This document shows positions 21,522-31,584 of a DNA stretch of 64,000 bases, piece after piece. The number at the start of each line of letters is the position of its first letter. Position 1 is the stretch's first letter. Below the pieces are notes generated by a model. The model searched no databases and was not told where the DNA came from. It was given only the letters and a program-made list of their open reading frames with translations. The translations under genes were made by a program, and so were the position numbers. Source of the stretch: Athripsodes cinereus (lineage: Eukaryota; Arthropoda; Insecta; Trichoptera; Leptoceridae); contig OX388312.1 in assembly GCA_947579605.1 (NCBI GenBank), forward strand, positions 26,931,313-26,995,312, in the 5' to 3' direction.

Positions 21522-24500
21522 ACGCGCTGAATTTACAATCCTACAATGGAACTGCCGTAGTGCGGTGTCAAATAGAGACGATTTAATATTGCTACTCAAA
21601 ACTCACAAAATCGACCTTGCGTGCTTGTCTGAAACCTGGTATTCTCACGATTCTTTCGTTTCCTTTCCAGGATACAATTGCTATAGAGATGATCGTTCTG
21701 ATGGTAGAGGTGGTTCTGCTCTTTTAGTAAGAAATTCTCTACCATCTAAACAAATATTACTCCCTTCTCACCCAAAAATTCAAATAGTTGCTGTTTCAAT
21801 ATTTGATATATCTTTTGTATCAGTTTATGCCCCTCCTAGAACACAGTTCGAGTCTGTTTTTTGGACAGATGTCACTTCCAAGCTCCAGGGATCGTATATG
21901 ATTCTCGGAGATCTTAATGCTCACTCTTCTTCTTGGGGCTGCCATCTTTCTGACACAGCAGGAAAAGCAGTTCTCAATTTTGTGGACAGTATGAACCTAT
22001 GCATTCTCAATAATGGTGATCCCACGAGATTCTCTTCTTCACAACAAAATCAGAGTGCAGTAGATATTTCGATCTGCACAGGAGACATAGCTTCATCAAC
22101 TACTTGGACCATATTAGATGATCCTCATTCTAGTGATCACTTTCCTATCATTATAGACATACGAAATGGATCCAAACGTTCATCTCAATATCAGTCTAAA
22201 ACAAGGTTTAACACCAGAAAAGCCAACTGGGAGAGTTTCAGGGAACAGTTGATGCTTGGTGTGGGAAGGCTGGAGGCCCAGGAATTTGAGGGAGATACCG
22301 ATGGGTATGCAGTGATGGTTTCTAAGATTGTCACAGACGCGGCAAATGTAGCAATTCCTACGTCAACCCCACGAAAATCTTTTACATACTCTCCCCCCTG
22401 GTGGGATAACGAGTGCACACAGGCGGTTCATTTAAGGTCTCAAGCTGTTAAAAATTTCAAAAAAAACATGTCACTAGAAAATTTTCTGAATGTCCGCAGT
22501 GTGCAGGCACGCACAAAGAAACTTCTGAGAAGGAAAAAAAGAAAGGGTTGGGTCGAATTTTGCAATTCTCTTTCACCAGATACTCAAACTTCGGAAGTTT
22601 GGGATTCAGTCCGAAAATTTAAAGGTTCGTTTACCCTCAGACCAAATAAGTCTGATCTCTCTTGGTTGGAAAGTTTTATTGACCAACAGGCACCTCCATA
22701 TGTCCCAGTCCACCAGGAGCTTGAAAAAAGACCTGGAATGCAGTCTCAAACATGTTGCCTCACTGTTCCTTTTTCTGTTGAAGAGCTGTCCATCTCCATA
22801 AATTCAACAAAAGATTCTGCACCTGGGCCAGATTCCATTCCATATTCGTTTTTTCGAAATTTTCCACAACAATTTTTGCTTAAACTATTAACTTTGTATA
22901 ATCAAATTTTAAAGTCGGGAAAAATTCCAGATAGCTGGAAAAAACAAGCAATTGTCGCAATTTTGAAGCCTGGAAAGGATCCATCATTGAGTTCATCATA
23001 TCGACCCATTGCTTTGTCATGCTGCTTCTTGAAAATTTTGGAACGCATGATTAAATACAGAGTGGAAAGATTTCTGGAAAGTAATGACTTACTCCCACCA
23101 TGGCAGTTTGGCTTCAGAAAGGGTAGATCATGCATTGATAGCTTGAGCATTTTAGTTACCGATATTCAGATAGCGAGAACAAATAAAAATGACCTGATTG
23201 CTTGTTTTCTGGATATCTCCAGTGCATACGATAGTGTCATCCTTCCCATCTTACACGATAAACTAAGTTCTATCGGAGTCCCAGACTTGTTATGTTGTCT
23301 TATTTTTAATATAATGTGTGAAAGGAGCCTAATCTTTGAATCGGCAAATGGTCTGGTGGAAAGAAGGGCTTACAGAGGCCTCCCACAGGGATCAGTTTTG
23401 AGTCCCCTCCTATTTAATGTGTACACTCTGGATATTCGAACATCCATCCACTCGTCCTGCAATATACTTCAATATGCGGATGACTTTGTCTTATATAGTT
23501 CTCATAATTCGATGTGTCGTGCGGTTGAGAATTTGGAGACATCTCTCCATGCCATCAATAACTGGTTGGAAATGCATGGCTTGTCCCTTTCTCCTGCGAA
23601 GAGCCAAACAGTTGTTTTCTCTAATAAACACAAATCTCCTGGTTGCCAAATAAGCTGCAATAATACTCCAATTCCAATGAAGGAGTCAGTCAAATTTTTA
23701 GGCATGACACTTCACCGCAAACTTTCATGGAACCTGCATATTGAAAATGTTATTTCAAAATGTGAAAAAAACATAAATATCCTAAGAGCTGTAACTAGAG
23801 TCTGGTGGGGTGCTCACCCTTCTACCTTGAGAACCTTATACTTTGCTCTAATTCGCTGTCATCTTGAATACGGGAGCTTTTTAATGGATCCTCTTCCAAA
23901 CTATCTGTCCTTGAAACTTGACAGACTCCAATACAAATGCCTCAGACTAATTCTAGGAGCAATGAAATCATCTCCAGTAATTGCTCTACAAGTAGAATGC
24001 GTCGATATGCCACTGTCGCTCCGGAGGGAGTTTTTAGCCTTCAAATTTATTATCAAAAGAATGTCACACAAACACATCCTTATTGCTAAATTACAATTAT
24101 TGCTGAGTCATTGCTTGAATGAGCCTTACTGGAGAAACAGGAAGTACCCTCTCCTGTGTTCTTCTTGGGAATATATATCCCAGAAATGGTTCTTATCATA
24201 CCAGACCCGTCCATCAAATATCGCAATACCTCCCGCCGTCATAACTTCGAATATTGTTGAATCAATAGGACTAGACAGATCCATGTCTTTACTCGATCCA
24301 AACATTGTTAACCAGCTATTTCTCCAAATTGTACACAGTAGATGGCCGTCCTATGCATTATTTTACACAGATGGTTCCAAATTTCAGGATGGTAAGTGTG
24401 GTGCTGCCTTTTATGCACCAAATCAGAACCTTGAAATGAAATTGTGTCTTCCGTCTGCTGCATCAATATTTACAGCAGAGTGCGTAGCCCTCAAAGAGGC

Positions 24501-25215
24501 ATTAAAATACATTGTTGGTAATTCTCTTCCACGTGCTGTCATTTTCACTGACTCGCTCAGTGTTGTATCCCACCTCCGTTCTAAAAATCACACTTCATCA
24601 AATAACCATCTCATCCTCGACATTAAAAGATTTCTATGGGAGGCGAATGAAAAAAACCTAGACATAGTGATATCCTGGATCCCCTCGCATATGGGTATTA
24701 GTGGCAATGAGAGGGTGGATGATTTGGCTAGAGACGCTTGCGTTGACGGCTTGTCACCCCACGATTTTATGTTACCAGTTGACGATTGCATCAGTGCAGC
24801 CAAAATATCAATTTTTGAGAAGTGGAACTACATATATAATAACTCAGTGACTGGCTCTCATTATAGATCAATTCAAACAAATATTCCATCTAGACCGTGG
24901 TTTCTGGATGCCAAACTGCCGAAACTTGATATTACTCTACTTTGCAGATTGAGGATCGGTCACACTGTATTGGCCTCACACCTGGCTAGAATTAATGTTG
25001 TTGACTCTCCAGATTGCGAATGTGGAGAGGATTCTGAAACGGCTGACCACGTGTTCTTTGGTTGCCCCCTTTTGCCCAACCAAGAATTTATTTTTGAAAT
25101 AAGAAAAATCTGCTCGACATTTCCCATATCAGTTCACTCCCTTCTATCTCAAAATTCACTGATTATCAATCGAATTCTCATAAATCATCTTAAAAAATAT
25201 AGTAAGAACATCTGA
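21481..25215 (+). CDS. LINE ORF2, endonuclease-reverse transcriptase-RNase H
   Basis: 1244-residue polyprotein that would nick target DNA and copy the element RNA by target-primed reverse transcription. The N-terminal exonuclease/endonuclease/phosphatase domain (about 14-230) shows LQWNCRS, LSETW, GDLNAHSSSWG and SDHFPI. The reverse transcriptase (about 440-720) shows PDSWKKQAIVAILKPGKD, YRPIALS, FGFRKGRS, ACFLDISSAYDSV, GLPQGSVLSPLLFN and the catalytic YADD at 665-668. RNase H (about 960-1085) has TDGSK (D964), E1000, D1024, and HMGISGNERVDDLA with D1080. A C-terminal CxC...H...C cluster (CECGEDSETADHVFFGC) follows. Translation probably starts at the AUG at 21481, 41 nt before the ORF1 stop, by reinitiation or leaky scanning. 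All key residues are present. Neighbour: ORF1. Confidence 0.95.
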   Translation: MACIQNPKNLPTTKRAEFTILQWNCRSAVSNRDDLILLLKTHKIDLACLSETWYSHDSFVSFPGYNCYRDDRSDGRGGSALLVRNSLPSKQILLPSHPKIQIVAVSIFDISFVSVYAPPRTQFESVFWTDVTSKLQGSYMILGDLNAHSSSWGCHLSDTAGKAVLNFVDSMNLCILNNGDPTRFSSSQQNQSAVDISICTGDIASSTTWTILDDPHSSDHFPIIIDIRNGSKRSSQYQSKTRFNTRKANWESFREQLMLGVGRLEAQEFEGDTDGYAVMVSKIVTDAANVAIPTSTPRKSFTYSPPWWDNECTQAVHLRSQAVKNFKKNMSLENFLNVRSVQARTKKLLRRKKRKGWVEFCNSLSPDTQTSEVWDSVRKFKGSFTLRPNKSDLSWLESFIDQQAPPYVPVHQELEKRPGMQSQTCCLTVPFSVEELSISINSTKDSAPGPDSIPYSFFRNFPQQFLLKLLTLYNQILKSGKIPDSWKKQAIVAILKPGKDPSLSSSYRPIALSCCFLKILERMIKYRVERFLESNDLLPPWQFGFRKGRSCIDSLSILVTDIQIARTNKNDLIACFLDISSAYDSVILPILHDKLSSIGVPDLLCCLIFNIMCERSLIFESANGLVERRAYRGLPQGSVLSPLLFNVYTLDIRTSIHSSCNILQYADDFVLYSSHNSMCRAVENLETSLHAINNWLEMHGLSLSPAKSQTVVFSNKHKSPGCQISCNNTPIPMKESVKFLGMTLHRKLSWNLHIENVISKCEKNINILRAVTRVWWGAHPSTLRTLYFALIRCHLEYGSFLMDPLPNYLSLKLDRLQYKCLRLILGAMKSSPVIALQVECVDMPLSLRREFLAFKFIIKRMSHKHILIAKLQLLLSHCLNEPYWRNRKYPLLCSSWEYISQKWFLSYQTRPSNIAIPPAVITSNIVESIGLDRSMSLLDPNIVNQLFLQIVHSRWPSYALFYTDGSKFQDGKCGAAFYAPNQNLEMKLCLPSAASIFTAECVALKEALKYIVGNSLPRAVIFTDSLSVVSHLRSKNHTSSNNHLILDIKRFLWEANEKNLDIVISWIPSHMGISGNERVDDLARDACVDGLSPHDFMLPVDDCISAAKISIFEKWNYIYNNSVTGSHYRSIQTNIPSRPWFLDAKLPKLDITLLCRLRIGHTVLASHLARINVVDSPDCECGEDSETADHVFFGCPLLPNQEFIFEIRKICSTFPISVHSLLSQNSLIINRILINHLKKYSKNI

Positions 25216-25755
25216 TGGAAAAATGAGAAAAATAAGATCGTACAGATGATACATAAAATATCGTAGTATATATGCATAATCTTATATTTGTTATTTAGTT
25301 CATTCAATTTTATATCAGTATTTAAATGATTGCATTGTGTGATGGAATAAAAGAAACAATATTATTTGACTATGTTTCTAATGTTCAGTTAAACATAATT
25401 TGAAAAACCGTTCCCAGTTTGTTATTGTAAACAACACAATATTTATGCTGGTAGGCTGGAATCATGGGAGGGAGCGAAACGGTAGATTCCTACTTTGTAT
25501 AGCTCTGTCCCACTTCGACCACCGTTGTATATTGTGGTATTATGTGCTTGTACCTATTCTCCTATACATTGTTTTTGACTTGTATGTTTGCTGATTTTGT
25601 GACGAATATGATAAAAGGGTAAATGTATTTGATACTAAGCGCTGTGATGACGCATATTGCGTCCTGATTATTGTTTGTGAAATGCATTTTATTGTGAAAT
25701 CAAGGCATAAATCACTCGATTGCGGGTGCATTGCCGTAAAATGAAATAAGAAGAA
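25216..25755 (+). other. LINE 3' UTR and tail
   Basis: Non-coding sequence after the ORF2 stop. A GC-richer stretch (25440-25530) and the terminus TGAAATAAGAAGAA lead directly into the right target-site duplication. There is no long poly(A); the tail is a short A/GAA-rich run. Confidence 0.8.
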
Positions 25756-25767
25756 GAATCCAATGTA
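25756..25767 (+). repeat. Target-site duplication, right
   Basis: GAATCCAATGTA, identical to 19879-19890. It fixes the 3' boundary of the full-length element. Confidence 0.9.
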
Positions 25768-26929
25768 AGGTTTATTATGTATTATAATCTATCTTTTTAG
25801 ACAGTATTTACACACGCGAACTCAATAGTTGCACTTTGTTTAATAATTGAATTAAATTTTAAATGTACTATTTGTGTCTATGTTATTTTTATTTTGTCTG
25901 TGTAGTTTGTTTATTTTTCTGTTATTTTTGAACTAATGTTTGTAAATCTATATTGTTAAAGTCTTTGCCGTTTATGAGGTAAAATAAATAAATATATTAA
26001 TTTTTGACATCGTGTAAAAAATGTGGCGCGTTTATTTTGAATAAATTGATATTTCTTTATACATTTTTTTCAAATACTGAACATTTTATTTTCTTTTTAT
26101 TATTTTAATTTTATTATAATTATTTACAGAATCTTCTTCTAACTTACTCAAATGGCACTAATGTGCACGTGTAAAATGACACAAACAATTGACTCACACG
26201 CGCATTTCAAAAAAAGTTATTTGGTTCCCTAATCAGTCGTAAGCGATAGTGTGAACTTGAACTTTAAGATTTAATTTTTGTGCCTTTTTATGATTTAATT
26301 AAATTAAATTGTAATATTATTTTAGTATTCTTTTTTTAGTATTGCCCCAGAACAGATTTCGATCTAGTGGGGCATTATATTCCATTATGATTTTTTTGAT
26401 GTTATTTAAGAATGTAAAATTTTGGAAATAAAAATAAATAAAAAAATAAATTCTTTCGAAGTGGAGTTCAGAAGCTAGTATGATATAAATTTGTCAATCA
26501 GGATTCTGTCGTTTGTGTTATTTATTGTGGAATTATTATTTGTTGGTGTCTTGATGGGAAATTTAAATATTCAACACGACAAAATGAATTAATTTCTATT
26601 CAAATTAGCTTTATTATTATTATTATTATTATTTAACTACACATTGTTGCAGTGCAAGTCAAATAATTGATAAAAAATATTTGGTCAAAATAACATCAAA
26701 GGTTTTGTTTACAAAATCCTATGGAAGTTTGTACCTTAATGTAAACGTAATTTTAGGAATAAATATGTTCGCATTTGAACCACATTGAAGGGACAAAGAG
26801 TAAACAAATGATGTTTTAATGTGATACTTTGACATGAACTGTTTGTGATAGATATTTCAGGAATTTATATTTGCAACTTGTATTGTGATTTAGGTATATT
26901 AATAAATTTTATAATACTAGATGCTATTA
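25768..26929. other. No gene seen; A-rich retroelement-like ends
   Basis: AT-rich. Two stretches end like retroelement 3' UTRs: TTTGCCGTTTATGAGGTAAA then ATAAATAAAT (25966-25996), and GGAAATAAAAATAAATAAAA (26424-26443). A similar GTGCCGTTTATGATGAATAA occurs at 51070-51090. An ATT run is at 26610-26632. Confidence 0.35.
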
Positions 26930-27115
26930 CTACTATGCTATACAATCAAGGCATATCCTACAAGTAGGGTAGCCATCAGAACATCTGCATAAACATGCAA
27001 GATGTCCTCTCCGTAACAACAACAGAAATAAGAAATTCAAGATGGGTGGCAAACCTAATTGCTGAATTTAAGATGTATAATGTCTTTCTTTCTTCGAACA
27101 CCTGCCTCTAACAAA
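26930..27115 (-). repeat. R1 SINE-like repeat, most of unit
   Basis: Reverse R1. The terminus AAGGCATATCCTACAAGTAG comes first, then GGGTAGCCATCAGAACATCT, CATGCAAGATGTCCTCTCCG, AGATGGGTGGCAAACCTAAT and TTCGAACACCTGCCTCT. A TAG/TAC trinucleotide tail lies at 26918-26938. Confidence 0.8.
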
Positions 27116-27164
27116 TTCATTTTGAATAATTATCTTATTTTGTTATAAAACAAATCAGACATTT

Positions 27165-27325
27165 TAATTGGAGAACCATGTTTACACAAAGTTTAATTTA
27201 ACAAAATCCAAGTAATGTGAAAAAGCGTGAAAAGCGTCTCAATGTTAACGAATAACTCTAGGCTGGCTTGAATGATCACTCCGGTGTCCATGGACAAAGT
27301 TTACCAATAACACCACTTCCGCTGT
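27165..27325 (-). mobile_element. M-family small element, reverse copy
   Basis: In reverse it aligns over its length with 16238-16400: TTGTCCATGGACACCGGAGT, GATCATTCAAGCCAGCCTAG, AAACATGGTTCTCCAATT. The terminal inverted repeats are eroded and it is non-coding. Confidence 0.6.
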
Positions 27326-27388
27326 CACGATATATATAAGGTCACTAAATGAGTTTTTTTTATTACTTCAGATTCATGACATAGGTAA

Positions 27389-27475
27389 TAAAGACAGCCT
27401 TCATGTTTATTAAAGACAGGTTGTCTGCTGACTACTCCATTTATGAGAGGTACCGAGATGGTATGAATGAATATA
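27389..27475 (+). repeat. R1 SINE-like repeat, 3' fragment
   Basis: AGACAGCCTTCATGTTTATT, then TCTGCTGACTACTCCATTTA and ACCGAGATGGTATGAATGAA, the R1 terminus with a TGAA-like tail. Confidence 0.65.
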
Positions 27476-28349
27476 TAAATGAAATAATGAATATTTTTGG
27501 AAGATTTATTTTATCAAAAGAATAATTTTTAAAACACTTTTACATGGCGTTTTATTTTGACAATATTCATTTTTTTGCTAAATCAAACATCTGTTAAACG
27601 ATCTGCTGCGCCAGGTTCAGAACTCAGATGATACCAAGCCTTTCCACCGATACCCTTAAGACAGATAAATAGCTTTTAAGAGGTGCTTTCATTTAGTAAA
27701 ATTCTTAGATATTTTCGTGGTAAATAGTTATTAATTTATTACTGAGAGAATGTATTTATAATTCGATAAAACATTTACAATGTACCTATTTAAATTGTCA
27801 CACTATACTACAGTACAGCAACGATTTACGCAAACATCGGATTATTTTATTTACGTTTACTCGAGCATACATTATTTTGATATCATTAACTTTACAGAGA
27901 ATACAATAATAATAACGTATTGTTTCGATTAAATTAAACATCCAAATAATACAGAACACGTACGCGTAAATAATATTAACGTGAAACAATATCTACTACG
28001 TTGTTGAATTGTAAATATATAGCAAAATGTTGTACACAAAAGACATTATGTTAACAAAGAATATATTATTATTATCGTCACGTCAGTAGGTAACTAGAAA
28101 TAATTATAATTTCTACCCCCAACACCAAATGAAAATTTGTTTTTATTTATTAATCATTTGACTTCTAGAATCGATGTTTATTCTTTTTTTTTCAAAATGT
28201 AAAATTTAACTGCATACCAAAAACATCTATAAATCAAAAACTCAATACGTAACAAGAGTAGGTAGACACTTTCTTAAAAAACCGTCCCACCTGAGATCGT
28301 AACTGTCGGAAGGCTGTCAATTTCGAATATATGATCGTACTATATAGTA
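27476..28349. other. No gene seen
   Basis: AT-rich sequence without a supported feature. Confidence 0.5.
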
Positions 28350-28602
28350 TAACAATGTTACATGTATAGACAATTCACAAAGATCGAACTAGTCCCAAAC
28401 TCAGATATGAATCTTGTATTTTGGGTACTAACGCGACGACACACATATACCTACAATGCACTAAACACATATACATGTAACACCCAGACCCAGGACAATT
28501 TGAAAAAGGTTATTCTTCATTTTGCTCTGGCCGGGAATCGAACCCAGGACCTCGTGACTCCAAGGCAAGAGCGTTACCTCTGCGCCACACCGACCGCCTA
28601 TA
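28350..28602 (-). repeat. S1 tRNA-derived SINE
   Basis: On the minus strand the head reads CGGTCGGTGTGGCGCAGAGG TAACG (A box) and, 30 bases on, GGGTTCGATTCCCGG (B box), a Pol III type-2 promoter. A conserved body of about 170 bp follows (GGACAATTTG, CTACAATGCACT and GGGACTAGTTCGATC-type words). It ends near ACATGTATAGACAATTC. The tRNA part is not a functional tRNA: it lacks a proper anticodon arm and continues into unrelated sequence. Confidence 0.8.
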
Positions 28603-28625
28603 TAGGTATTTACTACAATCACGAG

Positions 28626-28795
28626 GGCCGGTATGGCGTGGGGGTAACCCCTTTGAATCATGAGCTCCTGTTCTTAATATCCAGCTAGGACAAAATGAAC
28701 AATGACATTTTTCAAATTGTTCAGGGTCAAAGCGTTTCATGTATTTGTGTATGTGTGTCATAGTGTTAGTACCCTTAATTTAAGATTCATATATT
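28626..28795 (+). repeat. S1 tRNA-derived SINE, diverged
   Basis: GGGCCGGTATGGCGTGGGGG TAACCC is a decayed S1 head, and AATGACATTTTTCAAATTGT, TCAGGGTC and GTGTTAGTACCC follow in S1 order. The B box is destroyed. It lies head-to-head with the preceding minus-strand copy, 23 bp apart. Confidence 0.6.
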
Positions 28796-28844
28796 TTCAA
28801 CCTATTATACATGTTATGTAAACTATATGATTTTATTATACTTT

Positions 28845-28990
28845 ACTTTACCATCACGGCATATCCCACATGTGGGGTAGCCAGCAGACCAGCTGCATAT
28901 AAAACATGCAAGCTGTCTTCTCCGTGCCAATTTAAAATCAAGACATTCAGGATGGGTGGCAAACCTCATCGCCGAATTTAATTGATTTTT
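28845..28990 (-). repeat. R1 SINE-like repeat, 3' half
   Basis: A well-preserved terminus: ACCATCACGGCATATCCCAC, then ATGTGGGGTAGCCAGCAGAC, CATGCAAGCTGTCTTCTCCG and CATTCAGGATGGGTGGCAAA. The hairpin CCCACATGTGGG is a perfect 12-bp palindrome. The tail in R1 sense is TAAAG-type repeats. Confidence 0.85.
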
Positions 28991-29062
28991 TATATGATTT
29001 TCTAATATATTAGAATGGGACACCACTCTAACAATTACTTTCTCACGTGATATATCTCTATC

Positions 29063-29130
29063 TACCTATACTATCAAGGAGTAGCCAGCGAACTAAGTGC
29101 ATGAAATGAAAATCTGTGTGCCGTAAAAAA
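29063..29130 (-). repeat. R1 SINE-like repeat, short fragment
   Basis: ATACTATCAAGGAGTAGCCA, GCGAACTAAGTGCATG and CTGTGTGCCG follow R1 order in reverse with small deletions. Confidence 0.45.
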
Positions 29131-31393
29131 TTACATTCTGAGGACTACAATAACTTTAATACTCACATGTGTTTAATACAACATACTTCATTAAACAGTT
29201 AAATCATTACAGTGAATATGCACATATTTACTCAATGATTTCTCCGTCAAAGATCAGAGAATATTCATCAAGTGATAGTGTCCACTAATTGCTTGCCTGC
29301 TTCGTACCCATCCTTATATAATAATTGCATTGCTTTGTCAACAGTTAGCGCTTTGATTGTAGTGGTTACCTATCGATATAATTGACAATGATTTATGAAC
29401 CATAATATAATATGACCAAAGACATTTTACAGAACTAGATTGTACACATATGACTAAAATGTAAGCAAAAATATGCATTCTGCCATGACGACAAGGTGTA
29501 TTTCGTCCTATAAAAAACGCGTCACATGAGATACATAGTTACTTTTAGGCAGCTGTTTCTTTCAGACATAATACATTATCAACACTATACGCTAAAAACC
29601 GTTCCGCTTGAGACGGTTATTCTTAGAAAACTGTCCTAGCTTCAATCAAGCCTTAGAAAGAGACATCACTCTAAGAGTTATTATTTCACTATGTATTATA
29701 ACTTTATTTATCCATTGAATTTCCATGTCACGACGGTGGAAAGCATATTTTTTCTTGTATTTTTAACAAAAGTACACAGTCTAGTTCTTGTTAAATGTCT
29801 TTGGTTTTGTATATATACGAAAACCATGGTACTATGTGCCTACAGAGCATTATTTCAATACACAATATCTCAATATACATTAGAAAGGTCTAGAAAAGAA
29901 ATTTATTGGAACAAATACCTACATAATTAAGTTCCATTTATGTTTAAATTTTTATGAATAATCACAACTGTGAATACATAAAGTTCATCACAACAATTTT
30001 ATAACTAAACGCATAAGTCCTTTATAAGCGAAATGAAAAGTTTTGAATAAATACGTACCCGTAGATAAGCTGGGGTAGATTTCAACAATGAAAAGAGAGG
30101 GGGGGGAATAGTAGAAAATAATAACAAAACTATGCAACCGTACATGGATTTGCAAAGTAACCCAAGCAAAAGATCCAACCCACAAATCCATCAGAACATT
30201 ATTGCTGTATGAAAAAAATATTGTTATATCTCATAAAAATATATTGCGCATTTTGAGAAAATATAATCCACATTAAATAATATATACCTACTACGAACAG
30301 AACGTGGCAGAGGTGCAGACTATGTACCTACACTGATACGGTTTGTCAAATGTATTAAAAAATGGATTCGATCAAAATCATAAAAAGTTTAATGTGTTAG
30401 TTTTAGAGCAGTAGCTGATGCAATTGAAATATTTCACATAATTACCTTGGTACCTATATTTCACAACTTCATAATACTTCTAGTATCTACGTGTGATATA
30501 ACTCCACTTAGTAGTAGGTAGGTGAGAGATTTATTTATTTATTATTATAACTTTGGCGAAAAAGTGAAGTGATAATTAATTTAAAAAGGTTGAACTAATA
30601 AACCTAATAATAATAAATGATAATGACAAAGTTAGAAGAAAACGGTTAAAAGAGACGAGACTGCAACAAATCGAATTAATAATATTTTGCTTCTAGTGCA
30701 TTTCTTCCAATGGAAGATATTATATTCACCATTGCACCAAGACCTGCAATCTTCTAAAACTTCCCTGCTGATTTTATTCCATTAGATAATCAAAGATTTA
30801 CTATATGTACTTGCAGCGCGGTACATTTTTTCAGACTTTTTGTGTTCCAACATTTATAAAAAAAAATATATCATGCTTTTTCACTCCATATCTTTAAGAT
30901 GACAATGGTCTCTTTCCTACTAATTCTGAGGTATAGGACATCCATTATACCTGCCGAGGGTGGCAAAAATTGTTATGTACTGTCTTGCGAATTTTCTCAA
31001 GCAACGCTATTTTAAAACTTGCTGCTTAATTTGATCGGCCACATAACCGATATTTTCTTTGAATTACCAATGTAGTATATCTTTGAAGACAACACATTTT
31101 TTTTCTACTTTTACTACTACTATATTGAGGAACAAATATTTAATAACATTGAAATTTCAATTGATAAATATTTATTTTACAATCCAAATTATTTTGAGAT
31201 GTTACAATATTCATCTCAAAGAGTGATTTTATATTTTGCATTGAAACGGATGAGATTAAGGGAGTGATATTAATAGTAATATTTTGTATTTCAATATCAG
31301 TATATCTACCAACTTACTATTGTATGTGTATAAAATATATGATTATTAAAGTTATTTGCACAGAATAATCCCATTTATAATAATAATAATAAT

Positions 31394-31395
<2 letters not shown>
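29131..31395. other. No gene seen (2.3 kb)
   Basis: AT-rich, no supported ORF or repeat. A G run is at about 30099-30106, and a TAA run (31376-31395) abuts the tail of the following minus-strand LINE. Confidence 0.5.

Positions 31396-31447
<52 letters not shown>
31396..31447 (-). repeat. Poly(A) tail of the minus-strand LINE
   Basis: An uninterrupted run of 52 T on the plus strand. Such long pure tails decay quickly, so the insertion may be fairly recent. Confidence 0.85.
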
Positions 31448-31449
<2 letters not shown>

Positions 31450-31584
31450 TCCAGATCTGAAGGTGGGTTGTGCAAGCCTCTCAGGTCCATATTAAATACA
31501 TATTATAAAAAAAAAAATACAGAAATAGAAAAATAAAACAAAAAAAAAAATCATAATAATTATTAAACATAAAAACACAATTAT

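Larger units (their letters stand above)
19891..25755 (+). mobile_element. Full-length I-group non-LTR retrotransposon
   Basis: 5865-bp element bounded by a perfect 12-bp target-site duplication. It has a 248-bp 5' UTR, two overlapping open reading frames (gag-like ORF1; endonuclease-RT-RNase H ORF2), a 540-bp 3' UTR and a short A/GAA-rich end (AAATAAGAAGAA). An RNase H domain and three CCHC knuckles place it in the I group in the broad sense; the exact clade is unknown. Neither ORF has a stop or frameshift and the duplication is undecayed. So the insertion is probably young and possibly still competent, although activity cannot be read from sequence alone. Confidence 0.92.

Noticed and set aside
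28350..28602. Functional tRNA gene (A and B boxes present)
   Set aside because: The tRNA-like part runs directly into a conserved unrelated body and recurs in several copies with the same body. It is a SINE, not a tRNA gene.
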